Source of the DNA: a virus
DNA length: 64,000 nt
Direction: 5' to 3' (one strand)
Virus record (IMG/VR): IMGVR_UViG_3300037189_018453
Location: 30,271 to 94,270 of that record
Shown in pieces: positions 45,947 to 54,713 of this stretch; position 1 is the first letter of the stretch; the number at the start of each line of letters is the position of its first letter. A program made the translations under genes and the position numbers. The notes beneath the pieces are model-generated. The model ran no database searches and was not told where the DNA came from. It saw nothing but the letters and a program-made list of their open reading frames with translations.

Positions 45947-47372
45947 CGTTAATTATAAATCCGCCTTTATTGGACTTGGTATTATTCATAAGTTCTAATC
46001 TGGTCTTACCCTCTGTAATCTTAGCGCACCAGCCCTTCATATGACAATTAATATAATCGTTATCATCTAAGCCTCCTCCGTGACGACTAATTAATGGTAC
46101 TAGTTTACGGTTACCAGACTCTGATCCGTCTTCGGCTATTTCTTCATCGGATTTGCGCTTAAAAATAGTAAAATTACTACATAGCCAAATAATTCTATCA
46201 GAGCCAGAGGCAGTATCAGTGCTCTCTTTTGTTATGCCGTCTCTATTTAATTGAATAAAAGCTAATATTGGTATTTTGTACTTAATAGCAAAATTATGTA
46301 ACGAAGTCATCATAAATCCTAGTATTTGATACTCTTTCATGTCTTGAGACAATCCAGCAGAATCCATAAGCTTCAAATAATCATATATAATTACACAGTC
46401 TTTTGCTGTGCCGTCTGTGTTTAGTCCAACCTCTTTAATAATCCATCTTCTCATTAAAGATAGTTGTTCTTCGAAAGATTTTCCGGCAATACTTTTATGA
46501 AATAATTTACTGCTCTTCAAATCTCCAACTGCTTTTTGGATCTTACTAAGATTACTGGGTGTGTCCGTAAATTTACCTGTTTCAATCTTAGAAATTTCTA
46601 TTTCGGAAGACATTGCTAGTATTCTATGAACATGGTCTTCTTTAGTCATTTCTGTATCCATGTTTAATACAGGAATTTGTAATTTACTAGCTATATGATA
46701 ACCCATATTGTCTGATAACAAAGTTTTACCAACTTTTGGTCTGGCAGCAATAACATTTACTGTTCCTTTTCGTAGTCCTCCTCCTATAGCCTGATCATAC
46801 GCAGGAAAACCTGTAGATATACCTATTTGATCTACTTTATTACTTTGTAAATACTCCATATAAGAATCAATATCTTTTGACATTGCCGCAGGAGCGGTAT
46901 CGTCATTGGAGAGAGATCCAGTAAAATCAAAAATAGCATTTTCTGCTATACTAATAATATTAGATAAAGATTCACTACCATTTACGTCCAATAGTTGCTC
47001 CTGAATAGACTCCATTTCTTTATGAAGCATTCTAGCAATTTCTAATTTCTTAATTTTACCAGCAAATTTTCTAACATTCTCTAAATGTACTGGAAAATCA
47101 AAAATTGCTTTTAAGTGTTGGGCTTCCTCTTTCTTAGATAGAACATGAGATAGCTCCAACTCTTGGGCAGAAGAATAGACTGATGCTATATCTATAGTAG
47201 GTTTTGGTGTTTTATCACAGATATTCTTAAGACATCGGAATAAGATTTGGTTACTATCAATACTGAAAGTAGATTCTTTTACTATGTCTGATATGTCGAA
47301 AAAGGCATCCTCTCCATATTTGAGTATGCCGCTAAGTACAGCTCTTTCTGCTGACGGATCACATAAAATCAT
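45906..47372 (-). CDS. dnaB: Replicative DNA helicase (DnaB family)
   Basis: A 488-residue helicase from the ATG at 47372 (a longer frame to 47444 overlaps the zinc protein gene and is less likely). N-terminal DnaB domain: SAERAVLSGILKYG; RecA-like motor: TVNVIAARPKVGKTLLS (Walker A), then VIIYDYLKLMDSAG (Walker B region), and HGGGLDDND near the end. It unwinds DNA ahead of the polymerase. There is no intein, although DnaB genes are common intein hosts. Its end overlaps the primase start. A hexameric ring with a phage loader is expected, but no loader was recognised. Confidence 0.93.
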   Translation of the reverse strand: MILCDPSAERAVLSGILKYGEDAFFDISDIVKESTFSIDSNQILFRCLKNICDKTPKPTIDIASVYSSAQELELSHVLSKKEEAQHLKAIFDFPVHLENVRKFAGKIKKLEIARMLHKEMESIQEQLLDVNGSESLSNIISIAENAIFDFTGSLSNDDTAPAAMSKDIDSYMEYLQSNKVDQIGISTGFPAYDQAIGGGLRKGTVNVIAARPKVGKTLLSDNMGYHIASKLQIPVLNMDTEMTKEDHVHRILAMSSEIEISKIETGKFTDTPSNLSKIQKAVGDLKSSKLFHKSIAGKSFEEQLSLMRRWIIKEVGLNTDGTAKDCVIIYDYLKLMDSAGLSQDMKEYQILGFMMTSLHNFAIKYKIPILAFIQLNRDGITKESTDTASGSDRIIWLCSNFTIFKRKSDEEIAEDGSESGNRKLVPLISRHGGGLDDNDYINCHMKGWCAKITEGKTRLELMNNTKSNKGGFIINDDNINEQEEIPFV

Positions 47373-47385
47373 AAAATGAATTCTT

Positions 47386-47826
47386 TCATCCTGCTTGCGT
47401 GGAACAGTTATTACACTTATAGCGTGAAGCGCCCTCGAACACAAGGGTGGGACTTACAGTTTCTTTTTTTCCACACACCCTACAGACAACATCCATAGGC
47501 TCAAAATCTCTCATTCTAGCTACTGGAGGATGCTTACTAAGAAGTTTATCTATTTGTCCGTCATCTTTGTGCATGCGAGCCTCGGTCATCTGGTCAAATT
47601 TATTGATATTGTTTGTAGTATCATTGCTACCACTACCAACTCTGCGTCTAGTTTTAGTTTTGATATTATGTGTACGAGACTTGGTTTCTACGGGATCTGG
47701 TGTTGGTGTGTGGACTTGATCATTATCATGATCGTCATCATCATTATTCGTTGGCAGTAGAGCCTGTAATACCGCTATTAAATTTCTGATCTGTTCGGGA
47801 TTGTTTAATATTTCTTTAGGATCCAT
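47386..47826 (-). CDS. Small acidic protein with C-terminal zinc ribbon
   Basis: A 146-residue protein. The N-terminal part is helical, then very acidic (NNDDDDHDNDQ) and basic (KTKTRRRVGSG), and the C-terminus is a zinc ribbon: VVCRVCGKKETV, then YKCNNCS. It sits just before dnaB with a 13-base gap to its start. The layout suggests a DNA-binding accessory protein, perhaps helicase loading or transcription; no family is recognised. Confidence 0.68.
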   Translation of the reverse strand: MDPKEILNNPEQIRNLIAVLQALLPTNNDDDDHDNDQVHTPTPDPVETKSRTHNIKTKTRRRVGSGSNDTTNNINKFDQMTEARMHKDDGQIDKLLSKHPPVARMRDFEPMDVVCRVCGKKETVSPTLVFEGASRYKCNNCSTQAG

Positions 47827-48310
47827 GTTTCACCTTTGTTTTTTGTATATTAAGCATAATATCGGATAAATTTTTTAGAGAATTAGCTATATAAGATAGT
47901 CTATCTATTCTTTGTTTGGCATATTTTTTTATAGCATTTAATGAGTTAGCTTTATCATTATGTTTTATAGCTTGCAAAGACTTCTCGATATAACCATATC
48001 CCTTGTAATTATTGATCTCATCGGCTATAGTATCTTTAATGGTTTCTTCTGACCAGTTATGTCTGGCTATTTCTCTATTAAGGGTTCTTTGAATATGGAA
48101 AGAAAACTGAGATAATCTATACGCTATTTGAGCACAATCTTCTGGTGATAATTTTTCTAACTCATCCCTACTCATACTCAAATAATTATTTATCTCTGTT
48201 TCTGGAACTCCTCCTATATTATTATAGGACGGCATTGATATGCTCTGTTCATATTCGTCTAAGATTTTATCCCAGTGATGCAATTCTTCTTTAGATGTTT
48301 TGTTGTTCAT
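47816..48310 (-). CDS. Unknown helical protein, 164 aa
   Basis: An all-helical, charged protein (EELHHWDKILDEYEQSI, LEKLSPEDCAQIAYRLSQF, later KSLQAIKHNDKANS). No motif identifies it. It lies between the Vsr-like nuclease and the zinc protein in the replication operon and overlaps both by 11-20 bases, so it is surely translated with them. It might be an accessory factor for DnaB or RecA, but that is a guess. Confidence 0.65.
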   Translation of the reverse strand: MNNKTSKEELHHWDKILDEYEQSISMPSYNNIGGVPETEINNYLSMSRDELEKLSPEDCAQIAYRLSQFSFHIQRTLNREIARHNWSEETIKDTIADEINNYKGYGYIEKSLQAIKHNDKANSLNAIKKYAKQRIDRLSYIANSLKNLSDIMLNIQKTKVKHGS

Positions 48311-48707
48311 AGATTTTATTTTTCCATTGATCTACTGTTTCATTATACGGCAATGCAACAAATTTTAATCCATTGAGTAGGCACCACTCCTCTTTTTCTC
48401 TATCTTTTTTTTGAGCTTTTAAAAATGACATTCTATTGCCATGGTAAAATGGAATAAATTCATAGTGTTGTTGTCCATGAACTTCTATTGCTGTCTTTAT
48501 TAGTGGCAAGAAAAAATCTAGATATAATGTTTCTGATTTTCTAAGTTGTATTGGTACTTCTTCTAAAATTTGTAAAGTTGGATATGTTTCTATTAATAAT
48601 TGTCTGGCGACTAAGTGGAAAGATGATTTATCGTGTATTCTAGCTTTAGCAATATTCCCCGTAAGATTCCAGTTATGTCTATTGCCATCCAAATCAATAA
48701 TATTCAT
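48291..48707 (-). CDS. Vsr-like (PD-(D/E)xK) nuclease next to recA
   Basis: A 138-residue protein with LYLDFFLPLIKTAIEVHGQQHYEF, matching the Vsr/DUF559 nuclease core (Asp, then E.(D/H)G..H), and a C-terminal strand (LKFVALPYNE). It resembles the nuclease domain of the gene at 30595-31392 but lacks the DNA-binding N-terminal part. Its fixed place in the replication operon suggests a repair or Holliday-junction-type role rather than homing. The start overlaps the recA stop by four bases. Confidence 0.65.
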   Translation of the reverse strand: MNIIDLDGNRHNWNLTGNIAKARIHDKSSFHLVARQLLIETYPTLQILEEVPIQLRKSETLYLDFFLPLIKTAIEVHGQQHYEFIPFYHGNRMSFLKAQKKDREKEEWCLLNGLKFVALPYNETVDQWKNKIYEQQNI

Positions 48708-50740
48708 TTAATTCCCAACACCTCTTTAACTGCTTTTTGTACTTGATTATATGATTTAATATTGTCCAATAGATACTGTCTAACTTTTTCTGTTCCTTGA
48801 AATTTAGGCTTATCGTCCACAACAGTAATAGTGTACCATGCACCACCCTTATGAATAACGCCAACATCAGAAGCTAAATTAATAAGTTCTGTGCATTTGT
48901 CTATTCCCTGACCATATCTTATATAACTAGTGGTTACAGCCCCTGGTGGTCCTAGAGCAGAGCATACCACTTGCCACTCTATTTCCTGTCCTATTTGCGT
49001 ATTATCTGCCCCTAGAAGCCATGGTTTAAAAGTTTTGGCTCTTAGCTTGATGTCAGTTTGATATGCTATAGCTTGGCCGGATTTCTCTTTAAATTCTGCT
49101 CCATATCCGGTGGGATTTCCCATCAAGTGAGTAATACCTATGACTATATTTTTATTGACCGGAATAACATTTGCTACTTTACGACAGAACTTAGCTAATA
49201 GTTTGGCACCGTCAGCTCTTTGCATTTTATCCATATCAGATGTGATCTCTGCTTCTGTGCATAAAGCTGAATAAGAATCAATAATTAGTACACAACCGGG
49301 AACCTCATTAATAATACGTTCAGCAATTTGCAAATATTCTTCACCATGAAGAATCTTACCTTGTTGAGAACCTATAATTTCAAAGCGACTCAGATCTAAA
49401 CCATCTATTCCTTCAAGATCTCTTTTCTTAAGTCTACCTTCGATATTTAGATAGTACACATGCCTACCTTCTTTGAAAGATCCACTAGCATATTCCTTTT
49501 TTTGTGCTGTTGCCGCAAAATCTAGACTTGTTGTGGTATTATGTGTAACTATAAAATTATTAGTTAAATAGAGACCTTCTGGATGATCTACTTCTATACA
49601 AACAGATTCTTCTTTACCAATCTTATTAACCTCTATTATGGTTCTAAATAGCTCTGGTTTTTTTCTTTTGTTTCCGCTCTTTTTTCTTGGTAAATTAAAT
49701 AATTTATCAATATTATTACCATGAATATGTAGTCTATATGATAAGAATGTTTTGCCGTTACACGACGTAGATCTATTTGTAATATTACAAGTATATCCAA
49801 GACTTTCTAATACTTCTCTAACATCATTCGCTAGTTTTTCAGATACCGAGCTATATTCAGCTCTTAAGCCATTATCATTGTAACCATCGGTGTCCATCAA
49901 TCCTCTTATAAGTTTCCATCTATTATTAATAGAGGAATATTTATATATATTAGGTATAAATTTTGTATGAGAAGAACAGCCCATCAATTTAAGTTTTTTT
50001 AGATCTTTAGTTACTGTATTTCTAACCAATATATTCCTTGTATTCTTGCTACTTATTCTATAGTCATAATTAGCAATATGCTTAAGAGATAAGCCTCTGG
50101 ATTGACAAAACTGTTTAAATTTATTTATGACAAAAGTATCCGAGGATGTAATTTTTGGAGTCTTATTCGTTATTCCACCATCTCCTAATATACATCCTAG
50201 AATATATGGATCAATACAGAGTTTTTTCTTTTGTGTAAAATAAACAGGTTTAGTCAATTGAATTTTCCATTTCCATCTGTCGCTATATCTTAGTCCATCT
50301 TTTAGAATTTCTTCTAATGTCATGGTCACATAATTAGTTGTCCTGTCATTTTTTGCTACAGTCCAGTTGTGTTCTAAACCGCAGTAAGTTTTTGATCCAT
50401 CATTAAATTTTACTTCATAAATATCTTTTTTACCTTGAGGATACACTCCCATAACACTAGATACCGAACCATAAGGATTGCATATTAGGTCTCCAATTTG
50501 GATAGATCCAATCATTTTTGGACCATTGGGAGTATAAATCAAATCTGTTAATCTCTGAAGTTTTCCGCATTTAGGCTGACCAGTTAGAATCACAAAACTA
50601 CCTTCTGGTATGCCTCCATTTAAAGCTATGTCTAGAGATGGGCTTACTGGTATAACTACAACATTTTTATCGACTAAAGCGCTACCAGATAGTATGATCT
50701 CATCTCCAAAGTTTTTAATTACGTCTTCTTTAAGGCTCAT
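48704..50740 (-). CDS. RecA/UvsX-like recombinase interrupted by an intein
   Basis: A 678-residue frame; without the intein (residues 61-401) the protein has 337 residues, the size of a RecA. Motifs: IPEGSFVILTGQPKCGK then, after the intein, TTTSLDF (Walker A), then CVLIIDSYSAL (Walker B), then FCRKVANVIPVNKNIVIGITH. It catalyses strand exchange in recombination-dependent replication. The intein sits between Lys and Thr of the P-loop, so the precursor cannot bind ATP until splicing. It overlaps its neighbours by 4-11 bases and begins the replication operon core. Confidence 0.88.
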   Translation of the reverse strand: MSLKEDVIKNFGDEIILSGSALVDKNVVVIPVSPSLDIALNGGIPEGSFVILTGQPKCGKLQRLTDLIYTPNGPKMIGSIQIGDLICNPYGSVSSVMGVYPQGKKDIYEVKFNDGSKTYCGLEHNWTVAKNDRTTNYVTMTLEEILKDGLRYSDRWKWKIQLTKPVYFTQKKKLCIDPYILGCILGDGGITNKTPKITSSDTFVINKFKQFCQSRGLSLKHIANYDYRISSKNTRNILVRNTVTKDLKKLKLMGCSSHTKFIPNIYKYSSINNRWKLIRGLMDTDGYNDNGLRAEYSSVSEKLANDVREVLESLGYTCNITNRSTSCNGKTFLSYRLHIHGNNIDKLFNLPRKKSGNKRKKPELFRTIIEVNKIGKEESVCIEVDHPEGLYLTNNFIVTHNTTTSLDFAATAQKKEYASGSFKEGRHVYYLNIEGRLKKRDLEGIDGLDLSRFEIIGSQQGKILHGEEYLQIAERIINEVPGCVLIIDSYSALCTEAEITSDMDKMQRADGAKLLAKFCRKVANVIPVNKNIVIGITHLMGNPTGYGAEFKEKSGQAIAYQTDIKLRAKTFKPWLLGADNTQIGQEIEWQVVCSALGPPGAVTTSYIRYGQGIDKCTELINLASDVGVIHKGGAWYTITVVDDKPKFQGTEKVRQYLLDNIKSYNQVQKAVKEVLGIK
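49538..50560 (-). other. Intein (341 aa, class 3 signature) in the RecA P-loop
   Basis: The intein begins with Leu (LQRLTDLIYTPNGPKMIGS) directly after GQPKCGK and ends FIVTHN before TTTSL. The class 3 set is present: Trp in LEHNW, Cys in SVCIEVDHPEG, Thr in VTHN. LAGLIDADG motifs: YILGCILGDGG and LIRGLMDTDG. The first residue cannot start a classical acyl shift, so the internal Cys is the likely nucleophile. Confidence 0.85.
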
Positions 50741-51152
50741 TATCTAATTCCTCAAGTTTTGAAAAAATATTAGTTTTATTATGCGATTGTCTGTGAGAAG
50801 GTTTTTCTTTACGCTCTATAAGGGATTCGTGTTTTGGTGAAGATTTCTCATTTTCAATCTGGTTCTGGTACTCTTGTATAATAGGTAGTAGGTGTGGTGC
50901 CCGTAAGGAATATATTTTTTCTGCTCTCTTATCGTTGAGTGCTCTTACAATAGCTTTTGGATGATATTGTACTACTAACTTATTTGCTGATGCTATTTGA
51001 TTTCTATAATATTTCGACCATTCTGGACTTACCCAGAATCTATAATGTAAATCTAATTGATTTCTTTTAGCTTGGTGTTCACAAATAAGTTCAGTAATAT
51101 ACTGAGCTGCTGATACTTCCTTACCATTAGAGTATCTAGATGGAAATTTCAT
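50730..51152 (-). CDS. Unknown protein, 140 aa, basic tail
   Basis: An N-terminal compact alpha/beta part (SRYSNGKEVSAAQYITELICE, then YRFWVSPEWSKYYRNQI) is followed by a charged tail (ESLIERKEKPSHRQSHNK). It precedes recA with a 11-base overlap and may be a recombinase or replication helper. No family is recognised. Confidence 0.6.
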   Translation of the reverse strand: MKFPSRYSNGKEVSAAQYITELICEHQAKRNQLDLHYRFWVSPEWSKYYRNQIASANKLVVQYHPKAIVRALNDKRAEKIYSLRAPHLLPIIQEYQNQIENEKSSPKHESLIERKEKPSHRQSHNKTNIFSKLEELDNEP

Positions 51153-51487
51153 TTGTTCTTTTTGGGTCTAAAAATAGCACTATCGTTTCTATTATTTATA
51201 GACACGCTTTCTGACTTAATTTTATCTCCAAGAGAAGAAGCATCTTTAGTCATAATTGCCACTGTATTAGCTTTTTGACCAGAAGTATGGGTTATCATTA
51301 GATTCTTAGCATTATTATTAATAACAGCACTGCTGTCATTAACTGAAGTATCTATATTCTTACTTAGAATATTTGATACTTGTTTATTTGTAATATTAAG
51401 ATCATTAGAAATAAAATCTATATCTTTATTCTGACTGTTTAACCAATATATAGCATATATTTGTGTTTTATTTAGCTTAGCCATCAT
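51149..51487 (-). CDS. Small HTH-like protein, 112 aa
   Basis: The first about 45 residues read as a helix-turn-helix of the sigma/terminase type (KTQIYAIYWLNSQNKDIDFISNDLN, then ITNKQVSNIL). The rest is Ser/Asn-rich and basic with no motif. Starts and stops overlap neighbours by four bases. A DNA-binding role is plausible; the target is unknown. Confidence 0.6.
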   Translation of the reverse strand: MMAKLNKTQIYAIYWLNSQNKDIDFISNDLNITNKQVSNILSKNIDTSVNDSSAVINNNAKNLMITHTSGQKANTVAIMTKDASSLGDKIKSESVSINNRNDSAIFRPKKNK

Positions 51488-51873
51488 ATCATCTCTCTTT
51501 CTGCTTTATACAACCATGCTGTATTTTTTGTTGATAAAAAGTTTAAATACAAATCGAATACCTTACTATTAACAGACTTAAATCTGTCCGATGGTCTGCA
51601 AACATTATCTAGAAAACTATAGGCCTTCTCCTCCTGTATTACATTCACAGGATTATATAATTTATTAATGTTAGAAACTTTGATATAGTATTGTGGCTGA
51701 CCTCCGTCTTTTATAATTTTTTTAGCCAGTACATCATCGCTGTCTTGATTTTTTCTAGGCAGTCCACCATTATCTAGAAAGTCTTCTTTATCTTTAACAC
51801 AATAGTATTCGTTGGTAGTAGATACTAGGGTTTTTGTAGAATTAGGATTAAAAATATATTCATTCATTATCAT
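51484..51873 (-). CDS. Paralogue B of a small unknown protein pair
   Basis: A 129-residue protein with clear similarity to the protein at 52579-52986: both have YYC or FYC, then KEDF(L/V)D, then G.PR, then (A)(A/K)KII, then YYIK, then LYNP, then a F(L/I)D..C segment, then YL.FL.TKN..WL and a final AERE(M/L). The two genes are separated by two others (an FmdB-like zinc protein and an unknown protein). The family is not known to me. Conserved aromatic and Cys residues suggest a small folded domain. Duplication within the operon is the main information. Confidence 0.65.
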   Translation of the reverse strand: MIMNEYIFNPNSTKTLVSTTNEYYCVKDKEDFLDNGGLPRKNQDSDDVLAKKIIKDGGQPQYYIKVSNINKLYNPVNVIQEEKAYSFLDNVCRPSDRFKSVNSKVFDLYLNFLSTKNTAWLYKAEREMI

Positions 51874-52226
51874 AACCCTTTATTGTCTGAGGATGTTGCG
51901 GATTCGGATATACAGTTTTCTAAGAAACCAAAAAAACTCTTCATATAATCATGATAGTCGTGGTTGGCTGGTACCGGAATATGAAAATTTTTTCTACAAA
52001 TTTCTGCGGCGGCTATATCTTTGCCCTCATCGTCTTGTTGATAAACAAAAGCTGTTAATGACATAACAATTTCGTGCCTACAATCGATAAGTTTTTGATT
52101 GTTAATCTGTATTTGTCTATGAAGATCGGAACTTCCGTATTGTTGGGCTACTCCAGCCAACATTTTTTCTAAGAATTCACGATCTGGCGGGTCTTGATTA
52201 TTTTGTTCTGTTTTATCTTCTAACAT
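51870..52226 (-). CDS. Unknown helical protein, 118 aa
   Basis: A charged helical protein (REFLEKMLAGVAQQY, HEIVMSLTAFVYQQDDEG). It overlaps the next gene by four bases and starts just after the FmdB-like gene. The family is not recognised and no catalytic motif is visible. Confidence 0.6.
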   Translation of the reverse strand: MLEDKTEQNNQDPPDREFLEKMLAGVAQQYGSSDLHRQIQINNQKLIDCRHEIVMSLTAFVYQQDDEGKDIAAAEICRKNFHIPVPANHDYHDYMKSFFGFLENCISESATSSDNKGL

Positions 52227-52229
52227 ATA

Positions 52230-52577
52230 TTAGATCCATTTATTTTTAGTTTTCGATTTTTTAATTCTTTTCATACCTTTCGGCAGTGGTTTGCTGTCGG
52301 AATTGTCCTTATAAGAATTATGCTTAGAATATAATTCAATTTTTTGATCATCACTCATATTATCTCTATTGCGATTGGCTAAGTCTCCTACTGTTTTTAA
52401 TTCGCTAGAGTGTTTTCTTACGCTACATATAGCATTGGATAAATCATCACTATATGACCGATATGTATCCGACGATTTACATTGAACGCACAATGGAGAA
52501 CTCTGGTATTCCGTATATGAATAGAACAGTTCAAATTTTCGTGTGCATTTATCACAACAATATGTATAGGTTGGCAT
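52230..52577 (-). CDS. FmdB-type zinc ribbon protein
   Basis: A 115-residue protein starting MPTYTYCCDKCTRKFELFYS with a second pair CVQCKSSDT: the FmdB/CxxC zinc-ribbon pattern, which is common as small regulatory or unknown proteins in bacteria and phages. The C-terminus is highly basic (GMKRIKKSKTKNKW), consistent with nucleic-acid binding. It lies between two paralogous genes. Its regulatory role is inference. Confidence 0.75.
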   Translation of the reverse strand: MPTYTYCCDKCTRKFELFYSYTEYQSSPLCVQCKSSDTYRSYSDDLSNAICSVRKHSSELKTVGDLANRNRDNMSDDQKIELYSKHNSYKDNSDSKPLPKGMKRIKKSKTKNKWI

Positions 52578-52578
52578 A

Positions 52579-52986
52579 TTATTTTAATTCACGCTCAGCA
52601 TCGTTTAGCCAAGAAATATTTTTAGTTTGTAAAAAAGTTAAATATTTATAGAATACATGATGATCAACTTGCTTAAAAGACCATTCATTTTTACATGTTT
52701 TATCTATAAATCCGTACTGTGTTTTAGTGTCTTTAATAGAATGAAGTTCTATCGGATTATAAAGAGTATTATTTGGACTGCATTTAATATAATAACTATT
52801 GTATGAAGCGGTATCATTAAAATGTTTACCTTTTTTATTTTGTATAATTTTAGCTGCTATATTAGTGTTGTCTGCGTCCGACAATCTAGGATATCCAGAT
52901 TCATCTACAAAATCTTCTTTACCTGCTAAACAATAAAAAGATTCATGGTTATTAGATTTAATGGTGGTGAAAATATGATTAGACAT
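52579..52986 (-). CDS. Paralogue A of a small unknown protein pair
   Basis: A 135-residue protein related to the 129-residue protein at 51484-51873 along its whole length (shared blocks KEDF.D, G.PR, AAKII, YYIK, LYNP, FIDKTC, YLTFLQTKN, AEREL). The two copies have diverged a lot, so the duplication is old. It overlaps the HNH gene start region and is followed one base later by the FmdB-like gene. No function is known. Confidence 0.65.
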   Translation of the reverse strand: MSNHIFTTIKSNNHESFYCLAGKEDFVDESGYPRLSDADNTNIAAKIIQNKKGKHFNDTASYNSYYIKCSPNNTLYNPIELHSIKDTKTQYGFIDKTCKNEWSFKQVDHHVFYKYLTFLQTKNISWLNDAERELK

Positions 52987-53563
52987 TTTGCATATTCTTT
53001 ATAAAAGGTTCCCAGGTGCTATTGTTAGTTATAGTAGAAGCCTCTTGATACCAAGGCAAGTACTTTAATCCATATTGTGGTTCTATTGGTTGTTTTATTA
53101 ACTGCATACCGGCCTCTACCGGTGTTCTATTAGCTTTTCTATGGTTACATGGTCTACATGCAGTTACAATATTGGTCCAGTTCGTCGATAAGGTTTTGTT
53201 TTTTAGGAATCTGGATTTTGGTATAATGTGATCATATGTTAGTTGAGACTGAGCAAGCTTAATACCGCAATACTGACAAGTAAAATCGTCTCTAATAAAT
53301 AGATTATTTCTAGAAAAATTAATTTTACGATTATATATATTGAAATATTTTATGGTTTTAGCTACAGAAGGCACTTTATAAAGTCTATCTCCGGTACCAC
53401 GAATATATTCATTATTATAATAATCAAGTATTTCTATTCCATATTCTGGAGAGTCTTTATATTTGATAGACCATACCATAGCTCTTTTCCATGATATGGT
53501 CTTCAAAGGAAAATAATCCGCATTAAGCAATAAACACTTACTATGCTGGTCCTGTATTCTCAT
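52979..53563 (-). CDS. HNH endonuclease
   Basis: A 194-residue protein with a zinc HNH core: FTCQYCG, then LTYDHIIPKSR, then NIVTACRPCNHRKANR. The four Cys hold zinc and the His-Asn-His residues bind the catalytic metal. The N-terminal half is a strand-rich domain (LLLNADYFPLKTISWKRAM) seen in phage and bacterial HNH proteins. It could act as a restriction-like or homing nuclease, or in DNA packaging; there is no terminase nearby. It overlaps phoH by 23 bases. Confidence 0.78.
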   Translation of the reverse strand: MRIQDQHSKCLLLNADYFPLKTISWKRAMVWSIKYKDSPEYGIEILDYYNNEYIRGTGDRLYKVPSVAKTIKYFNIYNRKINFSRNNLFIRDDFTCQYCGIKLAQSQLTYDHIIPKSRFLKNKTLSTNWTNIVTACRPCNHRKANRTPVEAGMQLIKQPIEPQYGLKYLPWYQEASTITNNSTWEPFIKNMQNV

Positions 53564-54275
53564 GAGAATCTAGTATCTTTAATATGTTTGCTATAATAGG
53601 ATTTCTAACGATATCAGAAGCATGTAGTTCTGAATATCCAATGCCTTCTACGGTTTTTAGTGCATTGATAATATGCGAAAAACCACCCTGTAGATGTCTA
53701 TTAAGATCTGATTGCTTTACATCTCCAGTTAAAATCATTTTGCTATTTTGTCCTATTCTGGTTATTAACATTTTTAATTGTTCATATGATGCATTCTGGC
53801 ATTCATCAGCAACTATAAATGAATTATGAAAATTTCTGCCTCTCATAAGACCCAATGGTATAACTTCTATTTTATTATTGAGTCTTAAAGTGGCATATTG
53901 TGCTGGCGATATAAAATGATTGATTTCATCTAGAATTGGCAATAAATAAGGATGTAATTTTTCTTCTGCTGATCCTGGTAAATAACCTATTTTTTCACCA
54001 GCTTCCAAGATTGGTCTAGTAATAATAATTTTTTTTACTTTTTCGTCCAGCAAATATTCTAACGCCATGCCGATAGCTATGTGGGTTTTGCCACTACCGG
54101 CTAATCCTTGACAAAATGTAATCGTATTTTCTATCGCAGTTCTTATATATTCTTTTTGATTGTCTGTTCTAGGCTTTAATCTGTTTCTATAGATGGGAGT
54201 ACTTGATTCTAGTGGAATATTTGTGGCATCGATTACTTTGGATCTTTTCTTACTAGACTTGTTGTTTTTTCTCAA
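53541..54275 (-). CDS. phoH: PhoH-like ATPase
   Basis: A 244-residue P-loop ATPase of the PhoH family: Walker A FCQGLAGSGKTHIAIG, then ITRPILEAGEKIGYLPG, then Walker B FIVADECQNASYEQLKML and MILTGDVKQSD. PhoH proteins are common in phages; the role is unclear (RNA-related helicase or nuclease partner). The start codon is TTG at 54275, preceded by AAGGA, which is the best start since no ATG gives the conserved N-terminus. A TATAAATA box lies about 25 bases upstream. Confidence 0.85.
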   Translation of the reverse strand: MRKNNKSSKKRSKVIDATNIPLESSTPIYRNRLKPRTDNQKEYIRTAIENTITFCQGLAGSGKTHIAIGMALEYLLDEKVKKIIITRPILEAGEKIGYLPGSAEEKLHPYLLPILDEINHFISPAQYATLRLNNKIEVIPLGLMRGRNFHNSFIVADECQNASYEQLKMLITRIGQNSKMILTGDVKQSDLNRHLQGGFSHIINALKTVEGIGYSELHASDIVRNPIIANILKILDSHENTGPA

Positions 54276-54297
54276 TTGAGTTCCTTTGCTATAGAGT

Positions 54298-54305
54298 TAT
54301 TTATA
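54298..54305 (-). promoter_or_regulatory. TATAAATA box upstream of phoH
   Basis: An exact match to the T4-type late promoter box TATAAATA stands on the - strand about 23 bases before the phoH TTG start. The AT-rich genome raises the chance of a random match. The TGGTGTATATA motif lies about 16 bases further upstream. Confidence 0.3.
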
Positions 54306-54334
54306 CCAATTTAGTATTAGTATATACACCATGG

Positions 54335-54700
54335 TCATATAACATAAGGTTTTAAATTAGGCCCTATCCAATTATCTGGCTTCAATACTTTTCCATCTTC
54401 TCTTTTTTTAACTTTTCCTGTTTCTGGATCTATTTTAGCAAAGTTCGTTTGCATAACTTCATCCCAGGCGGCTTGGCCATTAGCACCCATGCTATTAATT
54501 GCACCAACCGTTACTACTATGATATCTATAAGAGCATCCAGTATCTCTACTTTATCTTCAGAAGCAAAAGCTTCTTGTAGTTCTTTACATTCTTCTTTAA
54601 TTAATGTATGATACATATCTAGCTGATTTTTATTCCATTCACAAACAGTTTGATCACAAGCCACCATAAAGTTTGTCTGATCTAAAAATACACTGCCCAT
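54335..54700 (-). CDS. MazG-like nucleotide pyrophosphohydrolase
   Basis: A 121-residue protein of the MazG/all-alpha NTP pyrophosphohydrolase group: LIKEECKELQEAF (EExxE) and VEILDALIDIIVV (ExxD), the two motifs binding Mg2+. It hydrolyses nucleoside triphosphates, possibly dUTP or modified nucleotides. It follows nrdA and lies before phoH, so it belongs to the nucleotide module. The C-terminal tail is Lys-rich (GKVKKREDGKVLKPDNW). The substrate is not fixed by sequence. Confidence 0.8.
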   Translation of the reverse strand: MGSVFLDQTNFMVACDQTVCEWNKNQLDMYHTLIKEECKELQEAFASEDKVEILDALIDIIVVTVGAINSMGANGQAAWDEVMQTNFAKIDPETGKVKKREDGKVLKPDNWIGPNLKPYVI

Positions 54701-54713
54701 TTTTTAATTTCCT

